DNA of 64,000 nt from Pseudomonas sp. WJP1 (GCF_028471945.1 NZ_CP110128.1:2964501-3028500), one strand, 5' to 3'. Positions 24,969 through 35,335 are shown, counted from the stretch's first letter. The notes: a model not told the origin generated them from the sequence alone. Numbers and translations: made by a program.

Positions 24969-27900
24969 TCAAAACTTCGCATAATTCAACGCATCGACAA
25001 TCGCCGAGCCGCCGATACCAGTCAGCGACAACAGCAGCGAACGAATCAACGGATCCTCGGAATAACGCGAAAACGAACCGGTGTTGAGCGTAGAAACCCG
25101 CTCGCGAATCATCTTGAACTTGGCATAGCCGGGCGTTGATTCCGGTGTTTCCAGCAAATAGGCGTCGATTCGTTGCAAGGCCAGCGTGCGGGCCTTTTCC
25201 GCGGCTCGGCGCAGGGTCAGCGCGGAGCTGAGCAGCAGCAACGCGGTCAGCAGGTAGGAAATCATCAGCCCTGGCGGCGTCGGCCAGTTGTCGAACAGGC
25301 TGCTGCGTGACGCCAGCAGGATCAACAGCACCGCGGTCGGGGCGTAGATCAGCCGGTTGACCGCCGACGTACGCTTGGCGATCAGCTGCAGATCCACCCA
25401 CTCATCGATGCAGGGATGCTTGAGCATGCCGAAGATTTTCTTGTGCTCGGCCTGCAAAGTCCCTGGCCAGATCGCATGGTGCTTGCTCAAATGACGGATG
25501 AAGCGCGTCAGCAACAGGTTGGCGTCCATGACCCAGAACACCAGGAGCTGGAACGTCAGGGTCGGAACCAGCCAGTTCAACATCCACCAATCCGAGGCGC
25601 CGCGCACGGGTGAGCCTTCCATGGGCCAGATCACGAACAGCACGCTGGTGACCACGACGTAGGCCCAAGTGGCGAGCATCGCCCGCAACAGGCGGGCACC
25701 GAATGAACCGCAGATGCAGTGCTCACCCCAGAAGCGCGCAATGACGATCATCTTGCGTCCGTCCGTGCAGCGGGCCTGGGCGGCCGCGCAGGACTTCGAC
25801 CAGTCTTCGTTGGCGCTCATCAGCGGGAAGAAAATCAGCAGCAGCCAATGGCCCAGTTCATTGCACCAGCGGCGCAGGCTCCAGCGTTTGCCGCGGCGGA
25901 TCAGACGCTGTACCTGGCCCCACAGCGTCGTCTGGTACTGCGCATGTGCAGGCGCAAATGGAAGGCGCTTTCGATGTCGGCGCGGTTGATGCGCAGCTTG
26001 CGCCAGCCCCAGGTCAATGCCGAGAGCGAGATCAGCACGGCCAGCAGGCGCAGTGCCACGGTCGGCCAGGCGCTGATGCCTTCGAGCAGGAACATCGGCT
26101 CGCCCAGGCCGTTGTCGGTCAGGGTGCTGCGCATCTGGTACGCCAGCATCAGCGCGAGGATGAACACCACCAGCGGGACCACGATGTACCACGCCCAGGC
26201 ATCGTATGAACCCGGGGTCATACTCGCCGTCGCGTCCTGGGCCAGCGCCAGTCGCCGCGTGGAGCGGCGCAGCAGGTTCGACGACAGGATGCCCAGCAGC
26301 ACCAGCACGAAGGTGAACCACAGGAACTCCGCGTGCCAGTAGCGCGTGGCGATGAAGGCGCAGGCCGCCGCTACCATGAACAGCGTGATAGGAACGCCGC
26401 GTACCCACGCCAGGCGCGTGTCGTGTTCATCCTGGGGACCCTCGATGCGCCACCAGAGGATGAACGCGGCGATGGTCAGCAGGGTGAGCGTCAAGGGCCC
26501 CGCCCAAAAGAACGACTGGCTGTGTTTGAAACGCTCGCGCAGTGACCTGGAGGGCTCAGGGTAGGGCGGCGGCGAGGGATCTTGCAGGCAGCGCAGCGCC
26601 ATCAGGTCGTGGGGCAGTATGCCGCGCTCCGACTGGGCTTGGGTGGGAGCCTGGCAACTGGTCGGGCGCGAGGCGCCCAGTCGCGTGGCCAGGGGAATGA
26701 AGCCACTGATGCCCACTTCATAGATGCCTGGCGAGAGCAGCTCCGATTTCGAGTAGTCGAACTTCGCGCGTTTGGCATCGAACGATTGCGGCGCCAACGC
26801 GGCCAGTACCGAGACGAACACGGCAGTTTGCAAGCTGTCGCGAAACGGCGGCACGTCCTGTTGCAGGGCACGGGTCAGCGTCAGGCCATAGGGCGCGGCG
26901 AGGATCAGGTTGCGCGTGGTTTGCGCCTGGCCCCGTTGCAGCATGCGCGCGTCAAGATCGGTCGAGAAGTACAGTTTGTAGGGCATCCGGCTCTTGAGTG
27001 CCTGCAGCACCAGCAGCTTGTCGTAGGCATCGACACCGAGGATGCCGATGGCACCGATGCCGCTTTCGCCATCGCGTCGATAAGCCGCGTCTTCGCTGGC
27101 GATGTGGTCGGCGAGGCGTCGCAGGTAGTCGAGCTGGGAATTGCCGTCGGATTTCTCCAGCGGGCTGAGGTCGATTGCGGCCGCGCCAGGGGTGTTTTTA
27201 CTGACATTGGAAGTGGCGGTTTTATCGGTGCTCGCCGATTCTTCCGGCAGGCGTCCGTCGAGACCGCGCAAGTAACTGAAGCGCAAAATCCACTGCTCGA
27301 CAGCACCCTTATGGTTGTCACCGTCGCCGAGTCGGGCGTCCCTGGCCACCTGCAACTTGAAGCTTTCGATCAGGGCGCGGCTGTAGAAACTGTCCCACTC
27401 GGATATCAACGCGATGCGATTGGCGCTGCGGCGCAGATTGCCGGTGCAGGGGGAACCGATCCGGCTCAATTTGCCCTCACCGCAGCGTACGCCAGCGGCC
27501 GGGTCGACGCGGCGCAACTTCAATTCCTCGAGCATCAGTTGGGTCATGGTGCCGTCGTCGCTGACGGTGCGCAGCAACTTCATGGGTTGCCGGTTTTGCA
27601 GGGGCGGCGAAAGCTTCTGGTAGCCGCGATCCAGCGTCTCGTTATCGGCCGTGGCCAGCGGCGAGTAGATTTCGATGTTCGCCGAAGCCTTGCCGATGTC
27701 CTGGTCCTGGAACATGTCGCGCAGCACGGTCGAGGTCGAGGGGCCGATGACCTTCAGCACGGCGTTGGCCGGTGGTTCGGCGCAGGGGGCTGGCGCGCAG
27801 GCCATGGCGACTTTTTGGTTCAGACTGTCGCGTAGGGTTTCGAGCCGTTGCAGCGGCGTCGAGCCGAGCGCGTCCTGTTTCAGCCAGAACACGATCGTGC

Positions 27901-28456
27901 GCTCGGGCGGTGTTGGCTTGCCTTCAAGCGCCAGCGGTGGATCGAAGGGATTGGACACGAACACTTCGTAGGGCATATCGACGAAAGCGCTTTTTTGCGG
28001 CGCCTCGACTGACAGGTTGGCGGCCAATTTCAGGCAGTGAATGTACTGCTCCTGATCGGGCACCCGATGGGAGTTCTTGAACCCGGCCAGCAAGGCATAG
28101 CGAATGCGCCGACGCCGTTCGACCTCATCGGCGTAAGGGCCGCCCTCGACCAGCGCGACCATGATGTCGGGCGCCGATTGTGATGCGCCCAGGGGAGAGA
28201 GATCGGGGCTGCAAACGTTCTCGGCGTCCGGGTTCTTGCTGTCGGCGAGCTTCTTGCGATAACGCTCCACGGCGTCGAAAGGGTCCTGCCACAGCCGGGC
28301 TTCGATGGGCAGTTGGGCCTGGAACTGGGCACCGATGGGGCGCGGCTCCAGGAAGGGTTCGCGGGTGAGGGCGAACATCGATACCACCAGACTCAGGATG
28401 ACCGCACTGCCTGGCAGCCAGAAGGCCAGATTTGTGCCCGAATCCTTGCTGTCCAT
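24969..28456 (-). pseudogene. Large membrane protein with periplasmic-binding-like domain, frameshifted
   Basis: Frame 1 (28456-25901, 851 aa) begins MDSKDSGTNLAFWLPGSAVI with one helix and then has a large periplasmic region. Its part RIALISEWDSFYSRALIESF...GILGVDAYDKLLVLQALK resembles a type 1 periplasmic-binding fold. Several helices follow at about 665-825. Near 25940 it runs into a non-homologous tail and stops. The neighbouring frame continues with QYQTTLWGQVQRLIRRGKRW and six or so more helices down to 24969. Reading CGCCAG instead of CGCAG would restore a single protein of about 1170 aa, so one C was probably lost (or misread). No start or ribosome site serves the second part. The family is not recognised and the gene stands alone. 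Confidence 0.7.
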
Positions 28457-28658
28457 GGCCTGTGCCTCTTGTTTGCGGCCACCGCTGTACTGTTATTTAT
28501 AGACCCAATAAATGAAGGGGCATGGCCTTAATGGGCGATTGTCTGGCCGAATTGCCGTCGAGCGGCTTTTCACCCGCATTACGGTGGCAGGCGTAGAGTG
28601 AGGTGCTCTGGCTGAATAACCGGTCATGCAACCTTTAAGGTCATTCTGGACAACCACC

Positions 28659-29591
28659 ATGCAACACATCGGACTCATCGTTTACCCGGGATTCCAGGTC
28701 CTGGGCCTGGCCATGTGTGCCACGTTCGAACTGGCCAATAACGCGATGCAGGAGCCGGTGTACAGCATGGTCTTGCTGTCCGAATACGGCGGCATGGTGC
28801 AAACCTCCGCCGGTTTTGCCGTAGAAACCACGGCGTTCGGCCAGCGTTCGTTCGATACGTTGCTGGTGATGGGCGACAATTTGATTCGCCCGGTATCACC
28901 CGGCATGGTCGAATTTTTGCGTCGCGCCAGCCAGAACACCCGTCGCCTGGGTTCGATCTGCACCGGGGCCATTGCGCTGGCCGAGGCCGGTTTGCTCGAT
29001 GGGCGACGGGCGACCACCCACTGGTGTCACGCCGCGTCGCTGCAGCGGGCGTACCCCAGGATCAAGGTCGAGGAGGACCGCATCTTCATCAACGATGGCA
29101 ACCTCTGGACGGCCGCGGGCATGAGCGCTTGTGTCGACCTGGCGCTGGCGCTGGTCGAGATGGACCTGGGGGCCGAAGTCGCTCGGCGGGTAGCCCGGCA
29201 GTTGGTGGTGTATCACCGCCGGGCAGGCGGGCAGTCGCAGTTTTCGGTGATGCTGGAGTTGCAGCCCAGGACCGATCGCATCCAGGCGGCGTTGACTTAC
29301 GCCAAGCAGAATCTGAAGTCCGAATTGTCGGTTGAGGAACTGGCCAACGCCGTCAATCTCAGCCCTCGACAATTCAGCCGTGTGTTCAATGCCGAAACCG
29401 GGCAATCGCCGGCCAAGGCCATCGAAAGCCTGCGGGTGGAAGCCGCACGGTTGATGATGGAAACCGGCCGGCACTCGATCGATGTGGTGGCCACCGAAAC
29501 CGGATTTGGTGACAGGGAGCGCATGCGTCGGGCGTTTCTGCGTGCTTTCGGGCAGCCTCCGCAGGTGATTCAGCGGGCCAATCGGGGATGA
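28659..29591 (+). CDS. GlxA-type AraC regulator with DJ-1/PfpI domain
   Basis: A 310-aa regulator. The N-terminal DJ-1/PfpI-like domain (about 1-165: IGLIVYPGFQVLGLAM, LGSICTGAIALAEAGLLDGRRATTHW with the nucleophile-elbow Cys) senses a ligand. The C-terminal AraC domain (about 210-305) has two helix-turn-helix motifs: LSVEELANAVNLSPRQFSRVFNAETG and SIDVVATETGFGDRERMRRAFLRAFGQPP. The start ATG 28659 fits GlxA relatives; ATG 28626 is possible. It probably controls the nitrilase gene 95 bp downstream on the same strand; the inducer is unknown. Confidence 0.9.
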   Translation: MQHIGLIVYPGFQVLGLAMCATFELANNAMQEPVYSMVLLSEYGGMVQTSAGFAVETTAFGQRSFDTLLVMGDNLIRPVSPGMVEFLRRASQNTRRLGSICTGAIALAEAGLLDGRRATTHWCHAASLQRAYPRIKVEEDRIFINDGNLWTAAGMSACVDLALALVEMDLGAEVARRVARQLVVYHRRAGGQSQFSVMLELQPRTDRIQAALTYAKQNLKSELSVEELANAVNLSPRQFSRVFNAETGQSPAKAIESLRVEAARLMMETGRHSIDVVATETGFGDRERMRRAFLRAFGQPPQVIQRANRG

Positions 29592-29686
29592 TGTCCTAAA
29601 AGGTGGTGTATACGACATTCAAGACTAAATATGATTGTCGTAATATTTATCTCGTTGAAGCCCGTTCCCTCAATGAGATTACCGCC

Positions 29687-30661
29687 ATGACCTTCGTCAA
29701 AGCCGCCGCCGTACAAATCAGCCCCGTGCTCTACAGCCGAGAAGGCACCGTCAATAAAGTCGTCGAGAAGATTCTCGAGCTCGGCGGGCAGGGCGTGCAG
29801 TTGGCCGTGTTTCCGGAAACCATCGTGCCGTACTACCCGTATTTCTCCTTCGTCCAGGCGCCCTTTGCCATGGGCGCTGAACATCTCAAGCTGCTGGACC
29901 AGGCCGTGACGGTACCGTCGGCGGCGACCGATGCCATCGGCGCCGCGGCCAGGGAGGCCGGCATGGTCGTGTCCATCGGTGTCAACGAACGAGATGGCGG
30001 TACGTTGTACAACACCCAGTTGCTGTTCGACGCCGACGGCACACTGATCCAGAGCCGTCGCAAGATCTCCCCGACCTACCATGAACGCATGATCTGGGGC
30101 ATGGGCGATGGTTCTGGCCTGCGCGCCACCGACAGTGCGGTCGGGCGCATCGGCCAACTGGCGTGCTGGGAGCATTACAACCCGCTGGCCCGTTACGCGT
30201 TGATGGCCGATGGCGAGCAGATCCACGCCTCGATGTACCCCGGCTCGTTCGCAGGACCGTTGTTCGCCTCGCAGATGGAAGTCAGCATTCGTCAGCACGC
30301 CCTGGAAGCGGCCTGCTTCGTGGTCAACTCCACCGCCTGGCTCAACCCTGAGCAACAGGCGCAGATCATGGCCGACACCGGTTGCCCGATCGGTCCGATC
30401 TCCGGCGGTTGCTACACGGCAATCATCAGCCCGGACGGCGTGGTGCTGGGAGCGTTGACCGAGGGTGAAGGCGAGGTGATCGTCGACCTCGACATGAGCC
30501 TGATCGACAAGCGCAAGCGCATGATGGATTCGCGCGGCCACTACAGCCGCCCGGAACTGCTGAGCCTGCTGATCGACCGCACCCCGCATGCCCATGTGCA
30601 TGAGCGCAATGAGCATCCGCAACTGGCGGGGATTGAGGCGGTGGAAGAATTGCTTCGATAA
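29687..30661 (+). CDS. Nitrilase (C-N hydrolase family)
   Basis: A 324-aa carbon-nitrogen hydrolase that would convert a nitrile directly to acid and ammonia. The triad is visible: Glu in [12 protein letters not shown], Lys in [13 protein letters not shown] and Cys in [15 protein letters not shown], the form typical of true nitrilases rather than amidases. The segments MYPGSFAG and [12 protein letters not shown] also fit. Start at ATG 29687 gives [13 protein letters not shown], the standard N-terminus; the frame extends 28 codons upstream without similarity. It follows a GlxA-type regulator and ends at a strong terminator. Substrate unknown; aliphatic or cyanogenic nitriles are possible. Confidence 0.92.
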   Translation: MTFVKAAAVQISPVLYSREGTVNKVVEKILELGGQGVQLAVFPETIVPYYPYFSFVQAPFAMGAEHLKLLDQAVTVPSAATDAIGAAAREAGMVVSIGVNERDGGTLYNTQLLFDADGTLIQSRRKISPTYHERMIWGMGDGSGLRATDSAVGRIGQLACWEHYNPLARYALMADGEQIHASMYPGSFAGPLFASQMEVSIRQHALEAACFVVNSTAWLNPEQQAQIMADTGCPIGPISGGCYTAIISPDGVVLGALTEGEGEVIVDLDMSLIDKRKRMMDSRGHYSRPELLSLLIDRTPHAHVHERNEHPQLAGIEAVEELLR

Positions 30662-30677
30662 TTTGCAGGCAAAAGGA

Positions 30678-30706
30678 AGGGGACCTCATTGAGGTCCCCT
30701 TTTGTT
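30678..30706. terminator. Bidirectional terminator between nitrilase and DoxX genes
   Basis: Nearly perfect stem AGGGGACCTC/GAGGTCCCCT with T-rich flank after it (CCCCTTTTGTTT) and AAAAGGA before it, serving the convergent nitrilase (+) and DoxX (-) genes. Confidence 0.88.
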
Positions 30707-30727
30707 TGATTGGTTAAGGGTTTCGTT

Positions 30728-31243
30728 TCAGTGCCGATTGCGGCGCCAGAAAAACCGGGCCAGCAACGCATCGAGGCTGAACTTACCAGGGCCCGAAAGC
30801 AGCAGCGGCACAAGGGCGGCGAGGTAGATCAGCGGCAGCTTGAAGTTACCGAAGCCTTTGTTGCTGATGGAGTAACCCTGGGCCAGTTCGCTCAAGGTCG
30901 ACCAGTCGGCCGGCCAGTGCACCGCGGCGGTCGCCACGATGGTCACCACGATCAGGCTGATCGCCGAGAACCGCGTGGCCAGGCCCACCAGCAGGGCGAG
31001 CGCGCAGATCAGCTCGACCCACATCGACAATTCCCAGTTCAGCGTGGCAGGAAGGTGGTTGAACGGAAACAGGAAGCGGTCCTGGATGTCGGCGAACCAG
31101 TTTTCGCCATTGAATTTTTCCAGGCCCGACTCGAAGAATTCCCAGGCGAGGAACACCCTCAAGGTCAGTGGCGCGATCCAACTGCCGGCACGGTCAAGGT
31201 TCAGGTGCAGGCCTTTCACGGCCGATGAAATAGTGGCGTTCAT
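30728..31243 (-). CDS. DoxX-family membrane protein
   Basis: A 171-aa, four-helix inner-membrane protein with the DoxX features [27 protein letters not shown] near the N-terminus, a second helix pair with [11 protein letters not shown], and [29 protein letters not shown] at the end. DoxX/MauE-like proteins are linked to respiratory or redox protection roles; the exact role here is unknown. It is monocistronic and convergent with the nitrilase. Confidence 0.88.
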   Translation of the reverse strand: MNATISSAVKGLHLNLDRAGSWIAPLTLRVFLAWEFFESGLEKFNGENWFADIQDRFLFPFNHLPATLNWELSMWVELICALALLVGLATRFSAISLIVVTIVATAAVHWPADWSTLSELAQGYSISNKGFGNFKLPLIYLAALVPLLLSGPGKFSLDALLARFFWRRNRH

Positions 31244-31406
31244 GGTTGATCTCCTTCAAGGCAGGGATGTCGGACCGGGGTGTGCCCGTTGGGACGTATT
31301 TCATCAACCGGGTGTATCTGCGGTGTGTCGTTGGCGCGGGGATTTGAAGGCCTGATGTGTCAGGGGCGGGGCTGTACACACTTTGATACGTAGCGAAGGC
31401 AACACC

Positions 31407-31503
31407 CCCCTGTAGGAGCGAGCCTGCTCGCGATAGCGGTCTGATAGTCACATTGATGTCGACTGGAAAGACCTCATCGCGAGCAGGCTCGCTCCCACAG
31501 GGG
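31407..31503. repeat. REPIN
   Basis: CCCCTGTAGGAGCGAGCCTG (31407) and the complementary arm ending at 31503 (GAGCAGGCTCGCTCCCACAG) flank a spacer of about 40 bp between the DoxX and muramidase genes. Confidence 0.9.
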
Positions 31504-31520
31504 ATGTACCTGGTGCGGGA

Positions 31521-32312
31521 TCAGAGCGGCATCGCCAGAATCCTGCTGCGCAGATGCTCCAGCGTCTCGTCATCGAGCACCGTGGTCAGTTCCAGGCCTT
31601 CTTTGGCCTGATACAGATTCATTGCATCGCGGGTCTGTTTGCCGACGATGCCGTCAATCGTGCCGGGGTGCCAGCCCAGGTACGTCAGGTAGGTTTGCGC
31701 GGTGCGAATCCTGAGGTCGGGCGTGCCGCCGTAGGAGAACTTTTGATACGCGGCACTGAGCCGCAAGTCGTAGTTGTTGATGGCGTAGTTGGGGCCGTTG
31801 TAACGACGGGCGAAGTTTGCCCAGTCCTTGGCCCGTAGCGCGGCGATGGAACCGCCACCGATCAACGTGCCGACCGTACACAGCAGTTGTTCGTTCTCGG
31901 ACAGGACCATGCGCTTGACCATCGACTCGACGTTCGCAGAACCTGTGGAGGCGAAATTGAACCCCATGATCTGGCCCAGCCCCCAGGACGTGCTTTGCAG
32001 CGCCGCATTGCGGTTCAGCTCAATCGCCTGGTTGAGCCGGTCGTACTGGTGGTCCCCCGACGCACCATAGTTGCCAGGGCTTTTGCTGCTGATATCGGGG
32101 TGTTGTGCGTCAAACTTCTGCTGGGTCAAGCGGCTGAAGACGTGACGCTCGAAAAGGATTTTCGGACGGCGATCGGAAAAGAATCCGTTGCCGGAGGTTT
32201 CTACTGCCAGAACAGCCCACAGTTGTGCAGCGCTGACTTTGGCCAGGTCCAGGGCATTTTCCAGACCTTCGTCGTCAAGGGCTGCGCCATGGCTTCTGAA
32301 TTTATCGCTCAT
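31521..32312 (-). CDS. N-acetylmuramidase with C-terminal peptidoglycan-binding domain
   Basis: A 263-aa protein. The N-terminal N-acetylmuramidase domain (about 20-185) shows LWAVLAVETSGNGFF with the catalytic Glu, RPKILFERHVFSRLT, and STSWGLGQIMGFN. A PG_binding_1 motif lies at about 200-255 (TYLTYLGWHPGTIDGIVGKQT). The architecture equals that of phage endolysins such as those of Pseudomonas phages, but no holin, spanin or other phage gene is near. There is no signal peptide, so it may be a domesticated endolysin or depend on another release route. Confidence 0.88.
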   Translation of the reverse strand: MSDKFRSHGAALDDEGLENALDLAKVSAAQLWAVLAVETSGNGFFSDRRPKILFERHVFSRLTQQKFDAQHPDISSKSPGNYGASGDHQYDRLNQAIELNRNAALQSTSWGLGQIMGFNFASTGSANVESMVKRMVLSENEQLLCTVGTLIGGGSIAALRAKDWANFARRYNGPNYAINNYDLRLSAAYQKFSYGGTPDLRIRTAQTYLTYLGWHPGTIDGIVGKQTRDAMNLYQAKEGLELTTVLDDETLEHLRSRILAMPL

Positions 32313-32403
32313 GACGGCCTCCTTCGAAACAGCAAACGCGAGGGGTACGCTTTAAGCGTAGGTGCGCCAGGCCGGCACCGGCGGGATTGCGATCATCGGT
32401 GCA

Positions 32404-32415
32404 GGGGGGGGGGGG
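32404..32415. repeat. 12-G homopolymer tract in divergent promoter region
   Basis: Twelve consecutive G between the divergent muramidase (start 32312, minus) and the ProA-like gene (start 32481, plus). Such tracts are slippage-prone and could alter promoter spacing. Confidence 0.9.
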
Positions 32416-32480
32416 CGGATGACGCTCGGCGGCTTTTGCTATACATTTTCAGCCCGCCCATTGCATGGTGATACCGCTTC

Positions 32481-33983
32481 ATGTCTCTTGCGCTCGAACG
32501 TCTAGTCGCTGGCACGCCGATCCCTTTTGCCGGTAATCGTGTCACTGTGGTCAGCCCCGAACTGGCGGCACGCTTTGCGCCTGGTGACCACCTGTTGGTG
32601 GAGCAGGTCAGCGGCGAACTGTTGCTGATCCCGGTGGCTGACCAGCAAGCGGCAGCGCTGGCAATCGAACGCGCGGAAGCGGCGTTCAAGGCGATGACGA
32701 CGGTGTCGGACCAGGCCATCAGCGCCTTCTTCGATGTGTTCGCCCAACGCCTGGAGACGCCTGAGTGCTGGGCCTTGATCGAGGCCGCCAACCAGGCCGA
32801 CATCGAACGGGCCAAGGCCCGCGGTCGTTCGACCACGCGTTTGCTGGCGGATGAACGCATGCGTCGCGACATGATTGCCGGCCTGCGCGCCTGGCGCGAT
32901 GCGTCGGCCACCCGCGGCAAAGTGATCAGTTGCGTCGAGCACGATGGCTGGAAAGTCGAGCAAGTGGTCTCGCCGCTGGGCATCGTCGCGTTCGTCTTCG
33001 AGGGCCGGCCGAACGTCTTCGCCGATGCCGCCGGTGTGTTGCGCACCGGTAACACTGCGGTGCTGCGCATTGGCAGCGATGCGTTGGGCACGGCACAGGC
33101 CATTGTCACTCACGCACTGAACCCGGCACTGAGCGAGACTGGATTGCCAACCGGTGCGGTGTCGTTGGTGGAAAGCGTCAATCACGCCGCCGGTTGGGCG
33201 ATGTTCGCCGACCGACGACTGTCGCTGGCCGTGGCTCGTGGTTCGGGGCGCGCCGTCAGTCAATTGGGCAGTATCGCGCAACAGGCCGGCACCGCCGTCA
33301 GCCTGCATGGCACCGGCGGTGCCTGGTTGATCGCCGACACCGACGCCGATGCCACGCGCTTCGCCGCCGTGGTGCGCAACTCCCTCGACCGCAAGGTCTG
33401 CAACACCCTCAACGTCTGCCTGATCCAGCGCGATCGCGCCGCCGAACTGGTGCCGCTGTTTCTCGACGCGCTGCAACAGGCAGGCAAGGCACGCGGCCAG
33501 GGCTGCAAGTTGCACATCGTGGAGGGCAGCGAAGCGTTCCTGCCGGCCGTTTGGCAAAGCGCAACCGTCGAGGTCTACCGCGCCGAAGGTTACCGCACCG
33601 AAGCACTGGCCGAGCCCTTGCCGGAAGATCAATTGGGTCGCGAGTGGGAGTGGGAAGAAACCCCGGAAGTCAGCCTGAAGATCGTCGACGACCTGGACAG
33701 CGCCATCGCCTTGTTCAACCGCTACAGCCCGCAATTCACCGTGTCGCTGCTCAGTGAAGAGGCGGCGATCCAGGAGCGCTTCTACAACGCGGTCAACGCG
33801 CCCTTTGTCGGCAACGGGATTACCCGTTGGGTCGATGGCCAGTACGCACTCGACAAGCCGGAACTGGGCTTGTCGAACTGGGAAAATGGGCGCCTGTTTG
33901 CGCGTAGCGCGATTCTCTCGGGCGATGGCGTGTTTACCATTCGTAGTCGCATGACCCAGGTTGATCTGTCGGTCAAACGCTAA
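32481..33983 (+). CDS. Glutamate-5-semialdehyde dehydrogenase-like (ProA-like) protein
   Basis: A 500-aa aldehyde dehydrogenase-superfamily protein whose central and C-terminal parts follow ProA: VVSPLGIVAFVFEGRPNVFADAAGVLRTGNTAVLRIGS, LPTGAVSLVE, ARGSGRAVSQLGSIAQQAGTAVSLHGTGGAWLI, catalytic Cys in NSLDRKVCNTLNVCLI and VNAPFVGNGITRWVDGQYALDKPELGLSNW. ProA is normally about 420 aa; this one carries about 75 extra N-terminal residues and is probably a paralogue rather than the housekeeping proline enzyme. No glutamate kinase gene is nearby. Its substrate is uncertain. Confidence 0.82.
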   Translation: MSLALERLVAGTPIPFAGNRVTVVSPELAARFAPGDHLLVEQVSGELLLIPVADQQAAALAIERAEAAFKAMTTVSDQAISAFFDVFAQRLETPECWALIEAANQADIERAKARGRSTTRLLADERMRRDMIAGLRAWRDASATRGKVISCVEHDGWKVEQVVSPLGIVAFVFEGRPNVFADAAGVLRTGNTAVLRIGSDALGTAQAIVTHALNPALSETGLPTGAVSLVESVNHAAGWAMFADRRLSLAVARGSGRAVSQLGSIAQQAGTAVSLHGTGGAWLIADTDADATRFAAVVRNSLDRKVCNTLNVCLIQRDRAAELVPLFLDALQQAGKARGQGCKLHIVEGSEAFLPAVWQSATVEVYRAEGYRTEALAEPLPEDQLGREWEWEETPEVSLKIVDDLDSAIALFNRYSPQFTVSLLSEEAAIQERFYNAVNAPFVGNGITRWVDGQYALDKPELGLSNWENGRLFARSAILSGDGVFTIRSRMTQVDLSVKR

Positions 33984-34026
33984 AAATCTTGCGCAGCGGC
34001 TGCCCGGGCGGTCGCTGCGGTCAAGC

Positions 34027-34686
34027 TCAGGCAGCCTCGACGGCTTTGCCATGCACGGCGCAAGTCGTCGGGTGCTCGGCCAGCGACACGAACGTGCGGC
34101 TGCCGGCATCCAGGGCATCGATCGAGCCGGTCTCGATGTCATACACCCATCCATGCAGGTTCAACAGGCCTTTCTCCTGGGCCAGGCGCACGCTCGGGTG
34201 GGTCTGGATGTTGGCCAGTTGCGCGATGACGTTCTCACGCACCATCGAACTGACTTTGGCCGCCTCATCCGCGTGGGGTCGCGATTCGTTGATCACCTTG
34301 GCCGACTCGGCGTGTTGCAACCAGCCGCTGACGGCGGGCAGGTGGTCCATGCATTTGCACTTGGCCACCGCCGTCATCGCACCGCAGTCGGAATGCCCGC
34401 AGATCACGATGTCGGTCACGCCCAGCACGGCGACCGCGTATTCCACCGTGGCCGACACACCGCCCGGATGGGGGCTGTAGGAGGGCACGATGTTGCCGGC
34501 GTTACGGATGACGAACAGCTCGCCGGGTTCTTGCTGGGTCAGCAGTTCCGGCACGACACGGCTGTCGGAACAGGTGATGAACAAGGTGCCGGGGTGTTGC
34601 GTGGTGGCCAGGTGTTTGAACAGGTCGGTGCGTTGCGGAAAGACGTCCTTCTGGAACTTCAGGAAACCATCGATGAGCGCTTGCAT
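34027..34686 (-). CDS. cynT: Beta-carbonic anhydrase of the cyanate operon
   Basis: A 219-aa zinc enzyme with the beta-CA ligands in [13 protein letters not shown] (Cys, Asp-Arg dyad) and [13 protein letters not shown] (His and Cys). It supplies bicarbonate, the co-substrate that cyanase consumes and that would otherwise be lost as CO2. The start ATG 34686 has GAGGACG upstream; the longer frame to 34746 overlaps the leader. It lies 60 bp downstream of cynS on the same strand, giving the order cynS-cynT with a divergent cynR. Confidence 0.93.
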   Translation of the reverse strand: MQALIDGFLKFQKDVFPQRTDLFKHLATTQHPGTLFITCSDSRVVPELLTQQEPGELFVIRNAGNIVPSYSPHPGGVSATVEYAVAVLGVTDIVICGHSDCGAMTAVAKCKCMDHLPAVSGWLQHAESAKVINESRPHADEAAKVSSMVRENVIAQLANIQTHPSVRLAQEKGLLNLHGWVYDIETGSIDALDAGSRTFVSLAEHPTTCAVHGKAVEAA

Positions 34687-34746
34687 GTTTGCGTCCTCAG
34701 GGGTGAGTCGGGTGTGGCCCGCGGCACAGCGCGGGCCGGTATCCAC

Positions 34747-35214
34747 TTAAAAAGGGCGCAGCGGCAGGAACTTGCCGTCGAGGGTGATCACGGCGCGGTG
34801 ACCGCCTTCCGGGTCTTCGACTTTCTTCATGTCCAGCTTGAAGTTGATCGCGCTGATGATGCCGTCGCCGAACTGTTCATGGACCAGGGCCTTCAACGTC
34901 GTGCCGTAGATCTGGATCATTTCGTAGAAGCGGTAGATGGTCGGGTCGGTCGGGATACCCGAGAGGCTGCCGCGCAGCGGAATGATCTGCAGGCGAGCGA
35001 TGGCGTCGGCGTCCAGGTCAAGTTTCCCGCCAATCACCTTGGCGGCACTTTCCGGCAGCGGGTGCTGGCCGAGCAGGGCAGCGGTGACGTAGGCCAGGCC
35101 AAGGCCGGTGCCTTCAGCCAGGTCCTGCCAGGACAGGTTTTTACGTGCCTTGGCATCCAGTACTTCAGTGGTCAGGGCCAGGCTGGGATCGTTGTAGGCG
35201 TGGGACTGTTGCAT
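34747..35214 (-). CDS. cynS: Cyanate hydratase (cyanase)
   Basis: A 155-aa enzyme that reacts cyanate with bicarbonate to give ammonia and CO2. The N-terminal helix-turn-helix-like fold is [32 protein letters not shown]. The C-terminal catalytic part has [38 protein letters not shown] with the active-site Arg, Glu and Ser. Length agrees with the 156-aa decameric E. coli enzyme. It is the first gene after the CynR operator and is expected to be induced by cyanate. Confidence 0.96.
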   Translation of the reverse strand: MQQSHAYNDPSLALTTEVLDAKARKNLSWQDLAEGTGLGLAYVTAALLGQHPLPESAAKVIGGKLDLDADAIARLQIIPLRGSLSGIPTDPTIYRFYEMIQIYGTTLKALVHEQFGDGIISAINFKLDMKKVEDPEGGHRAVITLDGKFLPLRPF

Positions 35215-35292
35215 GGTTTTTCTCCTGTTGCAGTGTGATGTTTCGGGGGTGAAGCCATCTTCTGCCGATCAACCCATAGCGTCCAAGACCGA

Positions 35293-35310
35293 TATACAAT
35301 GCAATGTATA
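35293..35310. promoter_or_regulatory. Probable CynR operator
   Basis: Perfect inverted repeat TATACA-N6-TGTATA in the 121-bp region between divergent cynS and cynR, containing the T-N11-A core of LysR-type sites. Confidence 0.7.
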
Positions 35311-35335
35311 AGTGCTGCCTATAGAGGGTGATCCC

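Noticed and set aside
32502..34154. 550-codon minus-strand frame opposite the ProA-like gene
   Set aside because: The plus strand carries a clear aldehyde-dehydrogenase-type protein; the reverse frame has no recognisable domain.
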